DNA of 64,000 bases from Sclerodactyla briareus (taxonomy: Eukaryota > Echinodermata > Holothuroidea > Dendrochirotida > Sclerodactylidae): positions 644,925 through 708,924 of the forward strand of contig JAODTK010001477.1 of NCBI GenBank assembly GCA_026419785.1, in the 5' to 3' direction. A program made the translations under genes and the position numbers. The notes under the pieces are model-generated. The model saw only the letters and a list, made by a program, of their open reading frames with translations. It had not been told where the DNA came from and did not search any database. Below are positions 12,477-24,018 of this stretch, one piece after another. Every line of letters starts with the position of its first letter. Positions within the stretch are counted from its first letter, which is position 1.

Positions 12477-12612
12477 AAGGAGAAATGTCCAAAGTGCTGT
12501 CGACAGGGAGGGGCAATCAAACGTGATCGCCAGAAACCAACCAGACTGAGTAAATCTGCCTCAGTATACGGCGCCTCTACTCGACGGTATCTACGGGCCA
12601 CAGGGGCTGAAG
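12477..12612 (+). CDS. Internal exon, basic and Cys-containing, unidentified
   Basis: The acceptor is a pyrimidine tract ending TTTTTCCTCCTCGGTAG and the donor is AAG|GTGAGT, both close to consensus. Of the three frames only one is open across the 136 bases. It reads KEKCPKCCRQGGAIKRDRQK, then PTRLSKSASVYGASTRRYLR and ATGAE, entering in phase 0 and leaving one base. The product is strongly basic with a C-x(2)-CC cluster, then a Ser/Thr-rich stretch, as in a cytoplasmic linker. The phase fits the upstream exon at 9331-9392. No family is recognised. Confidence 0.5.
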
Positions 12613-12904
12613 GTGAGTCTGTCTACAGTAGAAGTTTTTATAACCTGAACCTATTTAGCATGAAGGAGTCCACGGTATCATCCATAATTGTTGTCATTTC
12701 TTTCTGTTTGATCCTGGAGACCTGTCAGTGGTGTTGGGTGATGTACTGATGCTGCTTTGGTCAGGTGGAGCTCTAGTTGAGGAAAAATTCAAAGAAACAC
12801 ACGCAGCCTCACTTGCACGAGCCTTGTCATCAAAACTAGTGGCTCTCTATAGGACACCTTCTGTTCAAAGTTCTTGTTTATAGCAGTGACTGTTGGGTAC
12901 CTAA

Positions 12905-13050
12905 CAGTGTTGGAGTCGAGTCCTGCCATTCTGAGTCTGAGTCCAAGACTCGAGTCCTCATTATCCGAGTCCAAGACTCGAGTCCTCAACATCCGAGTCG
13001 AGGTCAAGTCATTGTGTCCGAGTTCCGAGTCCGCGTCCACGAGTCCCCAT
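12905..13050 (+). repeat. Short degenerate array of GAGTCC-type units
   Basis: The motif CCGAGTCCAAGACTCGAGTCC occurs in full twice, with shorter variants (GAGTCGAG, GAGTTCCGAGTCC) on either side. The unit is about 28 to 31 bases. Each unit holds the small palindrome GACTCGAGTC, so the array can fold back on itself. Confidence 0.7.
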
Positions 13051-13784
13051 TACAACGTGGCATATTAGCAGAAATATATGGTATCAGGTTCAATGAAGAA
13101 AGTTATTGCAGATAGTTGTTGCAACATCCTCCACAAACAGTATATTTTAATATTTCATATTCATCCTATCACATTGTGGGTTGCCCCGTGCCTGTTTTAC
13201 AGTTTGAGTCAACATTGGGGAAGTTCATAACAATAGCCATGTAAATGCAAATTGCAGACAGCAGTGCCCAAACTAACAAAATGAATTGCCCTAAACACTC
13301 ATTATATACCTAACTCACAACCGATCTCCACTTCCACAGTTTGCAAACTCTAGGACAATAATAATTTTCCAGAAAGCAATATTTTTTCATTGCATTTGAA
13401 GAACATCACCATTTTCTCCATCTTCACAGACAGGCATCCATAGCATAGTAACTCATAAGATGCACCTGCTAACAGCCATTCCGACAAGCGCAGTTAGTCA
13501 ATCAAAGGCACTATTGGCTAACTTCAAATTTTAATTGATTGAATTCTGGAGACATTGACAACAAGACAGTACATCGCATTATGATTATCAATGTCGTTGT
13601 CAAAATTTCTGCAAGATACGTCCAACCTATAGTCAGATTTCCTGTGGATTTTTTTCAGCGGTCTTGAACCTGGAATCGGACCGAGTCCCAGAGTCCCAGA
13701 GTGATGATAAAAAGTAGAACGACAGATGGGAATGCATGCATAAGAGTTCACAGTATCAAAGTGAACTCACACGGGTAATTGAAA

Positions 13785-14005
13785 TTTGAATCCCAGTCGG
13801 GTCGCTATGAAAGACTTAAAAACGTACCTGTTGCCTTCTCGTTGGGCACTTACCACCAGGGATTGGAGTACGGTAAACCGGGATCACAATACTTTATTAA
13901 CCCGCCAACGGGGCATTTGCCCTTATTCCTTGTACCTGGTGGAGGATTTGCGCTGACAATAAGTGCATATCTAGGTCGCACCTTTGCCAGGCCTGAATGA
14001 CTAGG
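13785..14005 (+). mobile_element. tRNA-derived SINE, copy C (truncated at the tRNA head)
   Basis: The copy starts at the box B part of the tRNA head (TTTGAATCCCAGTCGGGTC) and continues CCTGTTGCCTTCTCGTTGGG, GGATTGGAGTACGG, TTCCTTGTACCTGGTGGAGG, CTGACAATAAG and AGGTCGCACCTTTG. The same blocks in the same order occur in copy A (22785-23103) and copy B (40865-41139). Box A is missing, so this copy is 5' truncated. Confidence 0.75.
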
Positions 14006-14263
14006 TTCATCCTCTGCTAGGCAGTTTAACATGAAAAATAAGTAAAAGTATGCCCAGCTGGTCTGAAATTCCACTATGGTTCAGCTCTGTCCGAGGAATT
14101 TTTTCGGCGCGTTCTTGGGCCAAATTCGAACATTTTCCAGCATCAGAGTTGAAAACCAAAGACCTAACCAGTGGGGATATTATATTGCGTGCTTAAATTT
14201 TGTCAAAATCTATTCCTATACCGTCACTAACGTAGGAGTTTGGTCACTTTTAAGTTTTCGTCA

Positions 14264-14494
14264 TTAATCCACAAATTGCAACTCATTTGGAAGTGGGCAA
14301 GTCAGGGAAGACCTGTGTTTGGTAATGGCCCAGAGGTGAGATGCATCATTCATTTTGCACGCATGCTTGTAAACATTGACGTGGGGTGTCATGAATTCAG
14401 CAAAGCATAACCTCTGCCCTCCAGTCACCTGATCAATGAAACAAATCTTGTCTCCTTTCGCAGAGTCTGCATCTATTGGGAAGCTATGGAGACG
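14264..14494 (-). CDS. Candidate last exon of an unidentified minus-strand gene
   Basis: The minus strand shows CTCTCTGCTCCTCAG and then 76 open codons reading RLHSFPIDADSAKGDKICFI, then QRLCFAEFMTPHVNVYKHAC and NDASHLWAITKH, ending NELQFVD and TAA. The wording is typical of a secreted or enzyme domain. A plus-strand frame (14476-14664, acceptor CTCCTTTCGCAG) overlaps its upstream end, so the strand is not settled. No matching upstream exon was found. Confidence 0.3.
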   Translation of the reverse strand, partial: RLHSFPIDADSAKGDKICFIDQVTGGQRLCFAEFMTPHVNVYKHACKMNDASHLWAITKHRSSLTCPLPNELQFVD

Positions 14495-17400
14495 CTGAGG
14501 AGCAGAGAGGCCGATCACGAAACACCGATGTCAGGGCTCACTTTCACATACAGACTACAGCAATGTTCTCAGGACTGATGGTCTTTAAGATTAATCCTAG
14601 GTTCACACCCGGTTCAGATTTCACCATTCATTTCATCCAGATTCTTCCCGTGGACTGGAATTAATGGTTCCATGGATTTTGAAGTGATGTAGGGCCACAT
14701 TGTGATGCACAGAGACTATAAGTACAGTGCTCTCAGTTATATTACATGAGATTAAGGGTGGTTCTTCATAGTTTGCAGTGAGTGACCTTTGACCTGTCAG
14801 CAGAATTTGAAAAGGGACTTATTTCTGAGGTTTTACGCCTTCCACAGTGTTATCCTCAGTCCTATCTGTAATCATAAGGGGTCAGTTCAAACTTGCACAA
14901 AGTCTTTCACAACAGTCATAACATATTGAGACTTTCAAGGAGTATGCCTTTGGTCCTTGAAAGGAGTCAAGCTTTCATCAGGTGTGTCTTCTTCAGGACT
15001 GAAGTGAGTGAGGAAGCACAGTCAGTCATTATAGTAGGTAGGAAGGCTGTTCTGCTTGAGTAGCACAAATAGTTTTTGTGAGTAGGTTCACGTGCCTAGG
15101 TTTACATCTTCCATATTCATCCATATTCCTAATATCATTTTTTCATATTCAGCTGGTATAGTTGGATAGTAAAGCTTATGTGACTGATAACTGCGCTGTC
15201 TTAGCTGTTAACATTCATCATGGAACAAACATTGGGAATGGAGGCAAGTCACATTTTGCAGTTATATGATTTGACGACATAGGTCATGTGGATGCACGGT
15301 CATCCAACATTTGCCAGACAGTTACAGAACTATCCCTCGGGAATTCCCCTTGAGGAAAGTGTAGAAAACTGCATGCTTACCAGCATAATATACGTTGAAG
15401 ATTACCCCCCCCCCCCATTACCACCCCCCCCACATCTCCCAATATTATCAACGATACATATTGATACGATGGCTAATTTGAATTGATTTTGCTTTGAAGA
15501 AGAGTGTGTGAAGCGGTGAAAACAATATATTTTGATTCTGGTATGGAGAAAATCTTGTCTATATCCCTCAGAATGGCTTATTGGTGGGCATGCAGACTGA
15601 CAAATGTGAAAATGGCTATACTGTGATGCCTTTATGTGTATTGCAAACACAAATCCTTAAAAAGTTTTGTTGGCACAGTAATAAGTGCTCTGTTACCATA
15701 TGGGACCTAATGAAACCTAATGCTTAATTTTTATCTCTGAGTTACCTACTTTTCCTAAACTACAATCAAAAATGTGAATTTCTTTCAGATAGTATTTCTT
15801 ATCATCAACAAAGTATAAAACTTGTTACAAATGGAATATCACTTTGTTTCATTGAATAACACACGTGGTACAAGGTATACTTTGCTGGATCATGGTACTC
15901 CTATTATTTTGGATAGTATGGAGAGATTTTTAAGGTAGCTAATTGACCCCTGTTTGAAAAAACGGCTGAACCATAATCATGCATTGTGCGATACATTGAG
16001 AAATATGGTACCATTTAATTCAGCAGCAGCCCATTATATTCAACTATATCCGTCCAGGATTTTCCTCTTGAGTCCATTTGTGTGGGGAGCCTGAGAATTT
16101 TGAAGTGTGCCACGTAGATGGGGAGGTTTCTTTGTTTCAGTCGGCAATTTTTTTTTCGGATTTCTTTCTGCGAAGTGGTGGGGGAGGGGGGGGGGGGGGT
16201 ATTGCCATTCTGAAATAATTACCATGGGTTGAAGTGATGGCATGTCTCCCACCCCCACACATGTTGATACTCATAATATTATAGTGCTATCCGTCAAGTG
16301 TTCTGTTTGTTGAGGTGGGTTAGAGGCTGAATTAAAGATGGAGTATGACGGAAATGCAGGTAAATCATGACCATGATATAGCTGCTAGGTGCTTTTCTTC
16401 AAATTATGCATTCCATCCATCCATTTAATTATTAGTGAGAGTTTAACATGCTTAAGATTTTTACACTGCTTTGTAAATTCCATTTTGAGCATTCCAATAT
16501 ATTCAAGTGATGGAGCACTGTGAGACTTTTATCAGGGAATAATCAGTTGAGACCCTGAATTCCAGCTGAATAACAGACAAAGCAGAGTCAAGTCTGTCAG
16601 TTACTTTGCTGGATCTAAAAAGAGTCTTTTCATGACACAATAAAGTTGTGCATAATCCTATTCTTGACATACAAAACTAAGAACCATTACCTTCTCTAGA
16701 GATACCATATCTTATCTCCAGATATATCTCTTGAACACCGAAAGTGTGCAGGGCAACTTCTACATTAGTGGTTTCATCATGTTCACACAATTACAAATAC
16801 ATTGATGCTGAGTTACTCTGACCAGTTGCCTGCTATTGCAAAAATAACAGATGGCAAAAGCAAGACAGTGGACCAATCAAATTAGGGTACTTGCATTAAT
16901 AGATAGCTGGGGGTTGTAGATCATAAATAACAGATCATCATCGAATATATTCTTTTCATGTTTCATTCCATTATTATTGCTCAGGAAAAATAAATTGCTG
17001 TGAGGAATACATGTTGTGTTTTTCCTCTTTGTCCATGTCTTGACAAAAACTCTTAATGAATTTTGTATGTGCTGTTAGACTAAAAACGAGATATTGTGAA
17101 CCATATTGGAAAAAAGGTTTTTTTTTAAATGAAAATTTATGTGAAGGCTTTCTTGTTATAAAAGATTAGTTTGGGTCTACTTTCCTCCTTTATATTTGAT
17201 ATTTTTTATGGAGAATTATTATCCTCCATTGATGTTTACAAGTCAGTTACATCAATGTCATAAATGAGAAAGACTGTTTAGCTTTGCCAGCCTGGTTCCT
17301 ATTTGCCACCATTTTACTAGTTGAAGCCCTGTTTAAAACAAAGCTACACATGGGTAAATTGGTTTAGATCGTATGATTTTTGTCAGCATCAGATACACGT

Positions 17401-17841
17401 GATAAGGAAACACCACTAGGTTGGGTATGTTTCTCCTTCTACATGTATGGCGTATAATGATGAATAACAAAAACCACTGTATGGCATATTGATGAATGTG
17501 TCATGTTAGTTCAAAGGACATTTGTCACTATGCCAACCACAGGTTTGGCCCATTGTGTTCATTATTCATTTGGCATACTGATGTGATGTTATTTCATTAG
17601 GACATGTTTTCTATGCCAAATACAGGGTTCACACCGATTTACTTTGTTTATCATTTTGATAAATTTGTAATGTTTCGATAGCAATTTCTTATTGCATCCC
17701 AGTTTGCCTATTCGTCTGTGTGCCAAAAAAAATAAGACGCAGTAACATAGGCTACCAATTAGCAACCCCTTGTTATTCCCTACTGTGGTAGGCTGCTGAT
17801 GGGCATGGAGTAAGGCTTATAGGTCTTGGAGTAACTAAATA
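14495..17841. other. Stretch without a supported gene
   Basis: Holds a perfect reversed AGGTCAAAGGTCA at 14783-14795, C runs at 15405-15432, a G run at 16176-16199, and a short plus-strand segment at 15289-15400 (HGHPTFARQLQNYPSGIPLE) after GACGACATAG that might be an exon but has no good donor. Confidence 0.45.
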
Positions 17842-18160
17842 ATAATAATATCCTGTTTTTATATAGCGCTTTTCCATGTCGATGGCATGCTGAAGCGCTT
17901 TACAAATACTACCCCTGATCATTGGTGACTTTTGTCACACCCTTCTATGTAAGCACGCCCTCTTTCTTGTTCTCTCCCGTCCTGACACAACATTCCAGTA
18001 TGACACTTCTTTGTGTCCCCCGGGGACTCCCAATGGAGGCTGCCGAATATGGCGCTCGCTACTCTCCACAAGTCACCTCACAAGCTACCCATTTTCACAG
18101 TGGGTGGTATGCCTTGTTCAACAGCATTGCCGAAAAGTTCAAGCTTCAGGGGTGGTAGTG
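17842..18160 (-). mobile_element. 3' end of an L2/CR1-type LINE or its non-autonomous relative
   Basis: Read on the minus strand, it ends GTAAAGCGCTTCAGCATGCC, then GAAAAGCGCTATATAAAAAC, then an ATT microsatellite tail. This double AAGCGCT hairpin-like tail is characteristic of L2-like elements, and the plus-strand LINE at 10.9 kb has the same pair. The part at 18010-18110 (GACTCCCAATGGAGGCTGCC, then CAAGTCACCTCA) recurs at 21229-21290, showing that it is dispersed. Confidence 0.65.
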
Positions 18161-18659
18161 CTTGAGGAGACCAGGGAACATGTGCCAGTTGACGCCATCC
18201 CCTCAATCACTTCAAAAACAGGAATCTACATTGGTAACAGTTCCACTGCCCCATCATTCCTAATATTGATTAGGTTAATAATGCCCCCAATGTCAGTTCA
18301 TGGGATACAAACCTCCTACAATGCAGGGGAGTGGGTCTGCAATGAAATTTTAACTCAAAACATTGCCCCCCCATATGATTATAGTGGCTTTCAGAGGGAT
18401 ACATCCCCAGATCACAGATAAAACACGCCACCCAGTACAAATTTTGCCATACATATGCTTTGGTAGACATTTTCCGGAAAGGTCCCACTGCTTCCAGCTT
18501 TCCACAGAGAGCCAAAGAAGATATCAGATGTTACACCTCGGCAATACAAAACTGACATTCATTCATAGACACACCAACCTATATGGTGTATTCAAGTGGA
18601 AACATAGCACATCCTCTATCTTAGTTGTCTCATACAGCGAAGAATACTCAGGATTTTCA

Positions 18660-19830
18660 GCTCACCCCAGCATGTGCTGGGTGAGCTATCGTGATCCTGC
18701 GTGTCTATCTATTTATCTATCTGTTCCCAGTTGATTCAAATTGCTACTCCTTCCTCATCCGTTGATGGATCATGATGAAACTCGGTCACCCTGATGACCA
18801 AGTGAAGGGTCATCTAGGGTGTTCAAAAATTGGGGTGAAAGGTCATTTAGGGTCAGTGTCTGTCAATTTGTAAGAATACACGAAATGCTTCTCCCACAGA
18901 TAAAGTCAGATTCCTTCATAGGTAGTCGATAGTATCATTGACCAGTGGTACCTATGGGGTGTTCAGGGATTCTGAATCAAAGTCATCTTCAGGTCATTTT
19001 GACCCCAGAGGGTAATTTATTGGGTCAAAACAGTAAAAATCCTTCTACAGATTAATTCGGTGATCATGCTATTCGGCTAATGTCATCTCTGAAGAGTGGT
19101 GTATATAGGGTGTTCAAAATTTGAGTTCGAAGGTCATCTGGGGCCAATTTTGATCAAACGTTCAATCAGCTTCCTCTCCTATGGGACGATCGAACGATTG
19201 TGAAGGTTGGTCAGTGTAATCATTGATCAATGCTACTTCAGGTCAAAGTTCATCTGGGGGGTCACTTCTGGCCATTGTGTTTTGAACGGTCAGCGGGCGT
19301 CTTCTCCTACATTATAGAATAGAACGTTTGAAAGTTGGTCAGTATAACCATTGACCAGGAATTGAGGTCAACTGTCATCTAGGGGTCACTTCTGGCCATT
19401 TTGTCTGCATGGTCAAGCAGCTTCTACGCTACATATAATCATGAAAGTTTGTCAGTATTATCGTTGACTAATGGTACATGTGGGATGTTAAGGAATTTGA
19501 GGTCAAAGGTAATCTTGGGGTCACTTCCCGCCATTTTGTTTGAAGGTCAAGCGGCTCCCCCAATAATACAGATAGATGGATTAAATGATGAAAGTTGGTT
19601 GGTATTATTATTTACAATGGTACATATGGGTTGCGTAGGACATTGAGGTGGAAGGTCATCTGGTGGTTAATTTTGGCCATGTGTTAGAAGAGTTGTGTGG
19701 CTTCTTTCAATACAGAATAGTTTGGATAATGATGAAACTGGTTCTAAGCCCGCAACAGGCCTATTGTTGACTGATGATGAGGGTGGTTCAGGAAGATGAG
19801 GTCAAAGGTCATCTAAGGTATCACTACAAT
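18660..19830 (+). repeat. Palindrome-headed dispersed repeat with about eight degenerate units
   Basis: It begins with a 10-base inverted repeat, CAGCTCACCC and GGGTGAGCTA around AGCATGTGCT, then a short TCTATCTATT run. About eight units of 120 to 150 bases follow, each with AAGGTCATCT, GGGGTCACTT, TGGCCATTTTG, ATGAAAGTTGGTCAGTAT and CATTGACCA. Many units carry paired AGGTCA half-sites. Imperfect spacing and heavy divergence suggest an old element. Confidence 0.7.
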
Positions 19831-20401
19831 TATGCACATTTTCTACACTCAACTGCTGCAAGTAGATAGGTGTTTACTGTTGTGACTTTGCTTGCAGGCT
19901 GGGGCAGTTTTTTAATGAGTCACAAATATTCATTATTCAGGTCATTGACTTTTTAGAGATTTCTTGGACTCTGTACTATTTCATTTGGGAAATTCCCAGG
20001 AAGTTGCTCAAGTTATTACATTTTTCAGAGTGATGACTTTAGTTGTGACTTGTTACGTATGGCAGGGGATACTTCATTTTGTAGAAAAAACAGTTAAACT
20101 ACCATGATTAGTGAAACAAGGGTTCCTCATCCTTTTGCTCAGTAGACCAGTTTGTCATTGGTCACCCTCAGGCCATGACATGACGTTTTACTAGAAAGGA
20201 GAGAGTCGCCATGATTTGCACATCGAGATATAGGAAACTCCCAAATGACCGCTAGATTGCTCACAAAATGATTACCAGGTCAACACACCAGCAGGGGAGA
20301 TACATGTAGACAGGGAGGTGTTATTGGCTTACAAACTGACTGGGGTTGACTGGGGTTTATAGCTGATATTCTCTTGTAGCTCCCATGCAATAGTGGATGG
20401 T

Positions 20402-21225
20402 GGTTCCGTTTACACATTTTTGTGTTATATCGGAGCTCATATTGGCCATATATTGTATCTATACCAGTATTGAATTGCACTGAGAACATTTTTCATTGTG
20501 GCATCATACAAACTTCGTTGTCGTCTTTTTGCCAGTAGCTACCAGATGACAATGCTTCTCTAATGGCGACATCACAAACGGTGGGCCCACATTGTCACCA
20601 ACTCCATGCATTGATAAGTCAGGCGTAATGCAAGAACTGTCAAAACAACACTCTTCACAGGCTATTTTCTGGTTGCTTATATTTAGGCACTTTCCTACCT
20701 CAAAACGCCCTACACATAATACCCTGAATTGTCACAACTGTACTTTTGCTAGTTCAACACTGACACAATTTGGTAAGCCACTGGATTTCCCAATAGGTGC
20801 TGCACTACTGCTAGTTCTGTTTACACATTTTTGCGGTGTATCGGGCGCTAATTTTGGCCATATATATTGTATTTACACCAGTATTGAACTGCACTGGGAA
20901 AACTTTTCATTGTGGCATCATACAAACGTCGTTGTCGTCTTTTTGCCAGTAGCTACCAGATGACAATGCTTCTCTAATGGCGACATCACAAACGGTGGGC
21001 CCACATTGTCACCAACTTCCTTTGTACACACTGAGAGGTAGTCGGGCGTAATGCTAGAACTGTCAAAACAACTCTCTTCACAGGCTATTTCCTGGTTGCT
21101 TATATATAGTGCTTCCTACCTCCAAAGACTCCTCACATGCGTCTACACCTAAAATACCCTGAACTGCCAAAACAGTACTTTGTTCGTTCATTCCTGACAC
21201 ATTCACTGAGCTACTCATTGTGTCG
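20402..21225 (+). repeat. Direct tandem duplication, period about 411 bases
   Basis: The block from 20402 (GTTCCGTTTACACATTTTTG) is repeated from 20813 (GTTCTGTTTACACATTTTTG). Long matching stretches include CATTGTGGCATCATACAAAC, GCCAGTAGCTACCAGATGAC, ATGGCGACATCACAAACGGT and CTTCACAGGCTATTT. Both copies end with CTTCCTACCTC-like sequence. Divergence is moderate, with small indels. Confidence 0.85.
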
Positions 21226-21299
21226 CTGGGGGTTCCCCCAATAGGGTGCTACTACAAATGGCACTCGTCTACTATTCCCAAGTCACCTCATTTCTGAGA

Positions 21300-22784
21300 T
21301 ACTCCAGGAGACATGTCTTTTAAAGTACGTTTGAAACTTGTATTCGATTGTTCTGGAGGAAAGTTAAACGAACAATATAAAATGGGGAGTTGAATCTGAA
21401 AGTACTGTATTTATTCTTCATGCACAAAATCATCTAGCTCCACCAATCGCTTGATTGCCAGATTTACAAAAGTGGTATACAATCTAAGCACCAGAATGCA
21501 TGTATGAGCAGCAATGAGAATGTGTGGAAATTCTGGAATATAACTCTTCTTGGAAATGCATCATTAAATATCCTCACACTTTAGATTATAGGTTCAAACT
21601 GGCACAATGTGACTTCTCCCTCAAGATGATGGATGAAATTGTATTTCTCCTCTGGGTATGTAGGTAAATAAAACTGAAAATGACACCAAACATCTGTGAT
21701 AATGCTCCTGTCAATTATATAGTGCACCCCCTATACCTGGCGAAGGGCGAGTCATTTACACTTCAAGCTCACTTCAGTCACTTGGATAGAGGTGACTCAC
21801 AATTCCTTGGAAATGACCCACTAGTATGCCGGCGTTCTCTATTAAGTTTCTACATAATTGAATCCGAGTAAGATGACACATCCCAGAGTCTGCTTTGTTT
21901 GTGACTGACCATTCAAGAGTCAGCTTTGTGACTGTCCTTTCAGGAGAAGTAAAGCACATGTGAGTCACTTCAGATTTTTCAATGACCCATATCTGGCTGA
22001 CCATACCCAGTATATTGGGGAGGGGTGCGTCACGCAATTCGCAAGTGCATAGGTATCAAGTCTCACAATTCAGTTGCCCCGTATGAAAGACGAGGCAAGA
22101 CATACAATGTCCTTATGGGTTGGTCCCAAGCCCCATGTGAGGCACTGTGAAAGGTCGCATAGGCCTGAGCTGTTCAATGCAACATTGACTATCCATATGC
22201 CAAAATGAACTGATTCTGACGTAGAATTATTGTGCTGCATGATAGACAAATAATATCTCTATTTTAAGTGACAACACAAGTGACAGTATTTCCTATTATA
22301 TATTGATTTGAATGGTCACAAGTTGTGAAAAATTGATTTGACAAATCGCTGATGGCAAAGAAACAACACTATTTTGCCTTTTGGATCTATAAATCCCAAT
22401 CATTAACACGGACCATATTACATTTTATAGCTCTCGATCGACATGGGTATTCATATAGCAATGAAAACACACAAATCTTCTGAATGTACTGTTACGTTGA
22501 GTGTGAAACTTTTCACAGTTTTATCATTATCACTAATGGTAAAGAGGGTGGGTTTTGGACACACATCCAGTGACCATTTCTCACATTTAATATGACTTGG
22601 GACTGAAGGAAATTTGTGGGAAAAGAGCTGACACATTTATTCAGCATATTTTGAGCCAGAAATCAGATTAGGTACTTGCTATCCTGTACCTAGGCGAAAC
22701 CATAGCTTGTACGGGTTTCTAGAGACAACACAACTGGTGGAAGCAAAAAAAAAATGGTTTCCAAAAGACAATAATGGTAGCCTT
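21300..22784. other. Stretch without a supported gene
   Basis: Unique AT-rich sequence with overlapping short open frames on both strands near 21.7-22.0 kb. Neither has splice support. Confidence 0.45.
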
Positions 22785-23103
22785 TCCGAGCCGAGGATCG
22801 ATCGCTATTCAAGGCCCCGTTAGGTGCAACCTGGATTCTGCACCTCATTGTCAGCTGCAATCCTTCACCAGGTACATGGAACAAGGCGTGCCTCTTTGGC
22901 GGTACCTTAACGTGGGGTGGGGGGTAATCACACAACGGCAAATGCCTACCCCTAGTTTTCCCCTGCTCCAATTCCTTGTGCTGAGCGCCCAGCGAGAAGG
23001 CAACAGGTTCCATTTTTAAAGTCTTTGGTATGACCCGACCGGGAATCGAACCCCTGTCTCTCAGGTGGAAGGCTGACGCTCTATCAATTGTGCCAACCAC
23101 ATG
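22785..23103 (-). mobile_element. tRNA-derived SINE, copy A (most complete)
   Basis: Reading the minus strand from 23103, the head is TTGGCACAATTGATAGAGCG (box A), TCAGCCTTCCACCTGAGAGA (anticodon arm) and GGGGTTCGATTCCCGGTCGG (box B). The body follows: ACCTGTTGCCTTCTCGCTGG, CACAAGGAATTGGAGCAGGG, CATTTGCCGTTG, CCTTGTTCCATGTACCTGGT, CAGCTGACAATGAGGTGCAG and TCCAGGTTGCACC. The anticodon arm is imperfect, with TCC the likeliest anticodon (Gly-like). A 168-codon open frame covers it but is a by-product of the SINE. Confidence 0.8.
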
Positions 23104-23339
23104 GTATAAATGCCCGGTAGAAGGAAGGAGAGGTGTAAGGGGCAGCCCTAGCCCCCTCACTTCCTGAACTGTAACTTCCCAGTGAGGCAGGAACAATTTT
23201 AATGCAATAACCTGCTTTCAAGTATTTGTTCATCATTGGGGAGAGTGGGGGGGGGGCTGTTTCGGTTTTTGTTCCCCCATTTTCAAAGTTATGCTCGGGC
23301 TCAAGTTCAGCTCATGACAGGACTGAGTTGATCAGCCCT

Positions 23340-23735
23340 GTAAGCTGCCTCAATCTAGCAGCCTGGGTAATTTTGTGTCATCCAGCTGCATCAATCTAGC
23401 AGCCCGGATGATTTTGAGTCATCCAGCTGCATCAATCTAGCAGCCTGGGTAATTTTGTGTCATCCAGCTGCATCAATCTAGCAGCCTGGGTGATTTTGAG
23501 TCATCCAGCTGCATCAATCTAGCAGCCTGGGTGATTTTGTGTCATCCAGCTGCATCAATCTAGCAGCCTGGGTGATTTGGTGTCATCCAGCTGATCAATC
23601 TAGCAGCCTGGGTGATTTGGTGTCATCCAGCTGATCAATCTAGCAGCCTGGGTGATTTGGTGTCATCCAGCTGCATCAATCTAGCAGCCTGGGTGATTTT
23701 GTGTCATCCAGCTGCATCAATCTAGCAGCCTTGGG
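23340..23735 (+). repeat. Minisatellite, 41-bp unit, about 10 copies
   Basis: The unit is CATCAATCTAGCAGCCTGGG, TGATTTTGTGT, CATCCAGCTG. Copies alternate between TTTTGTGTCAT, TTTTGAGTCAT and TTTGGTGTCAT, and two copies lack CAT in CTGCATCAAT. The array is fairly uniform, with substitutions shared between neighbouring units, which suggests recent spread of variants. Confidence 0.95.
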
Positions 23736-23994
23736 GTTTGAATATAAACTTGCATTTACCATTTTGAACCCATTTGATTAAGTTTGAGTCATCCAGTTAC
23801 AGATGAGCTACAGAACATGAGATTCGACGAGGGCATTTTTAGCTTAGTAGTGCAACATATGATCCAAGGATTTGTTTATTCTGTTTTCAGATGAATGGGG
23901 GGGGGGGGATATCCCCTTCCAGGAGGAATCATCCTTGTACAATATTTCAGCACTATATATTCTGCCTCACGTTTCCCTTCTTGCTCTTTGACAG

Positions 23995-24018
23995 GAGGTC
24001 CAGTTATATCCATTGCAG
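23995..24018 (+). CDS. Possible 24-base microexon
   Basis: A very strong acceptor (CCCTTCTTGCTCTTTGACAG) is followed 24 bases later by CAG|GTATAC. The bases read EVQLYPLQ in phase 0 or GPVISIA in another phase. A length divisible by three and good sites at both ends are the only support. No neighbouring exon of known phase is available. Confidence 0.15.

Noticed and set aside
23030-23103. Functional tRNA gene
   Set aside because: Box A and box B are present but the anticodon and acceptor stems do not pair, and a shared SINE body follows.
22690-23196. 168-codon minus-strand frame as a gene
   Set aside because: It is the body of the tRNA-derived SINE, and the same text recurs in two other copies.
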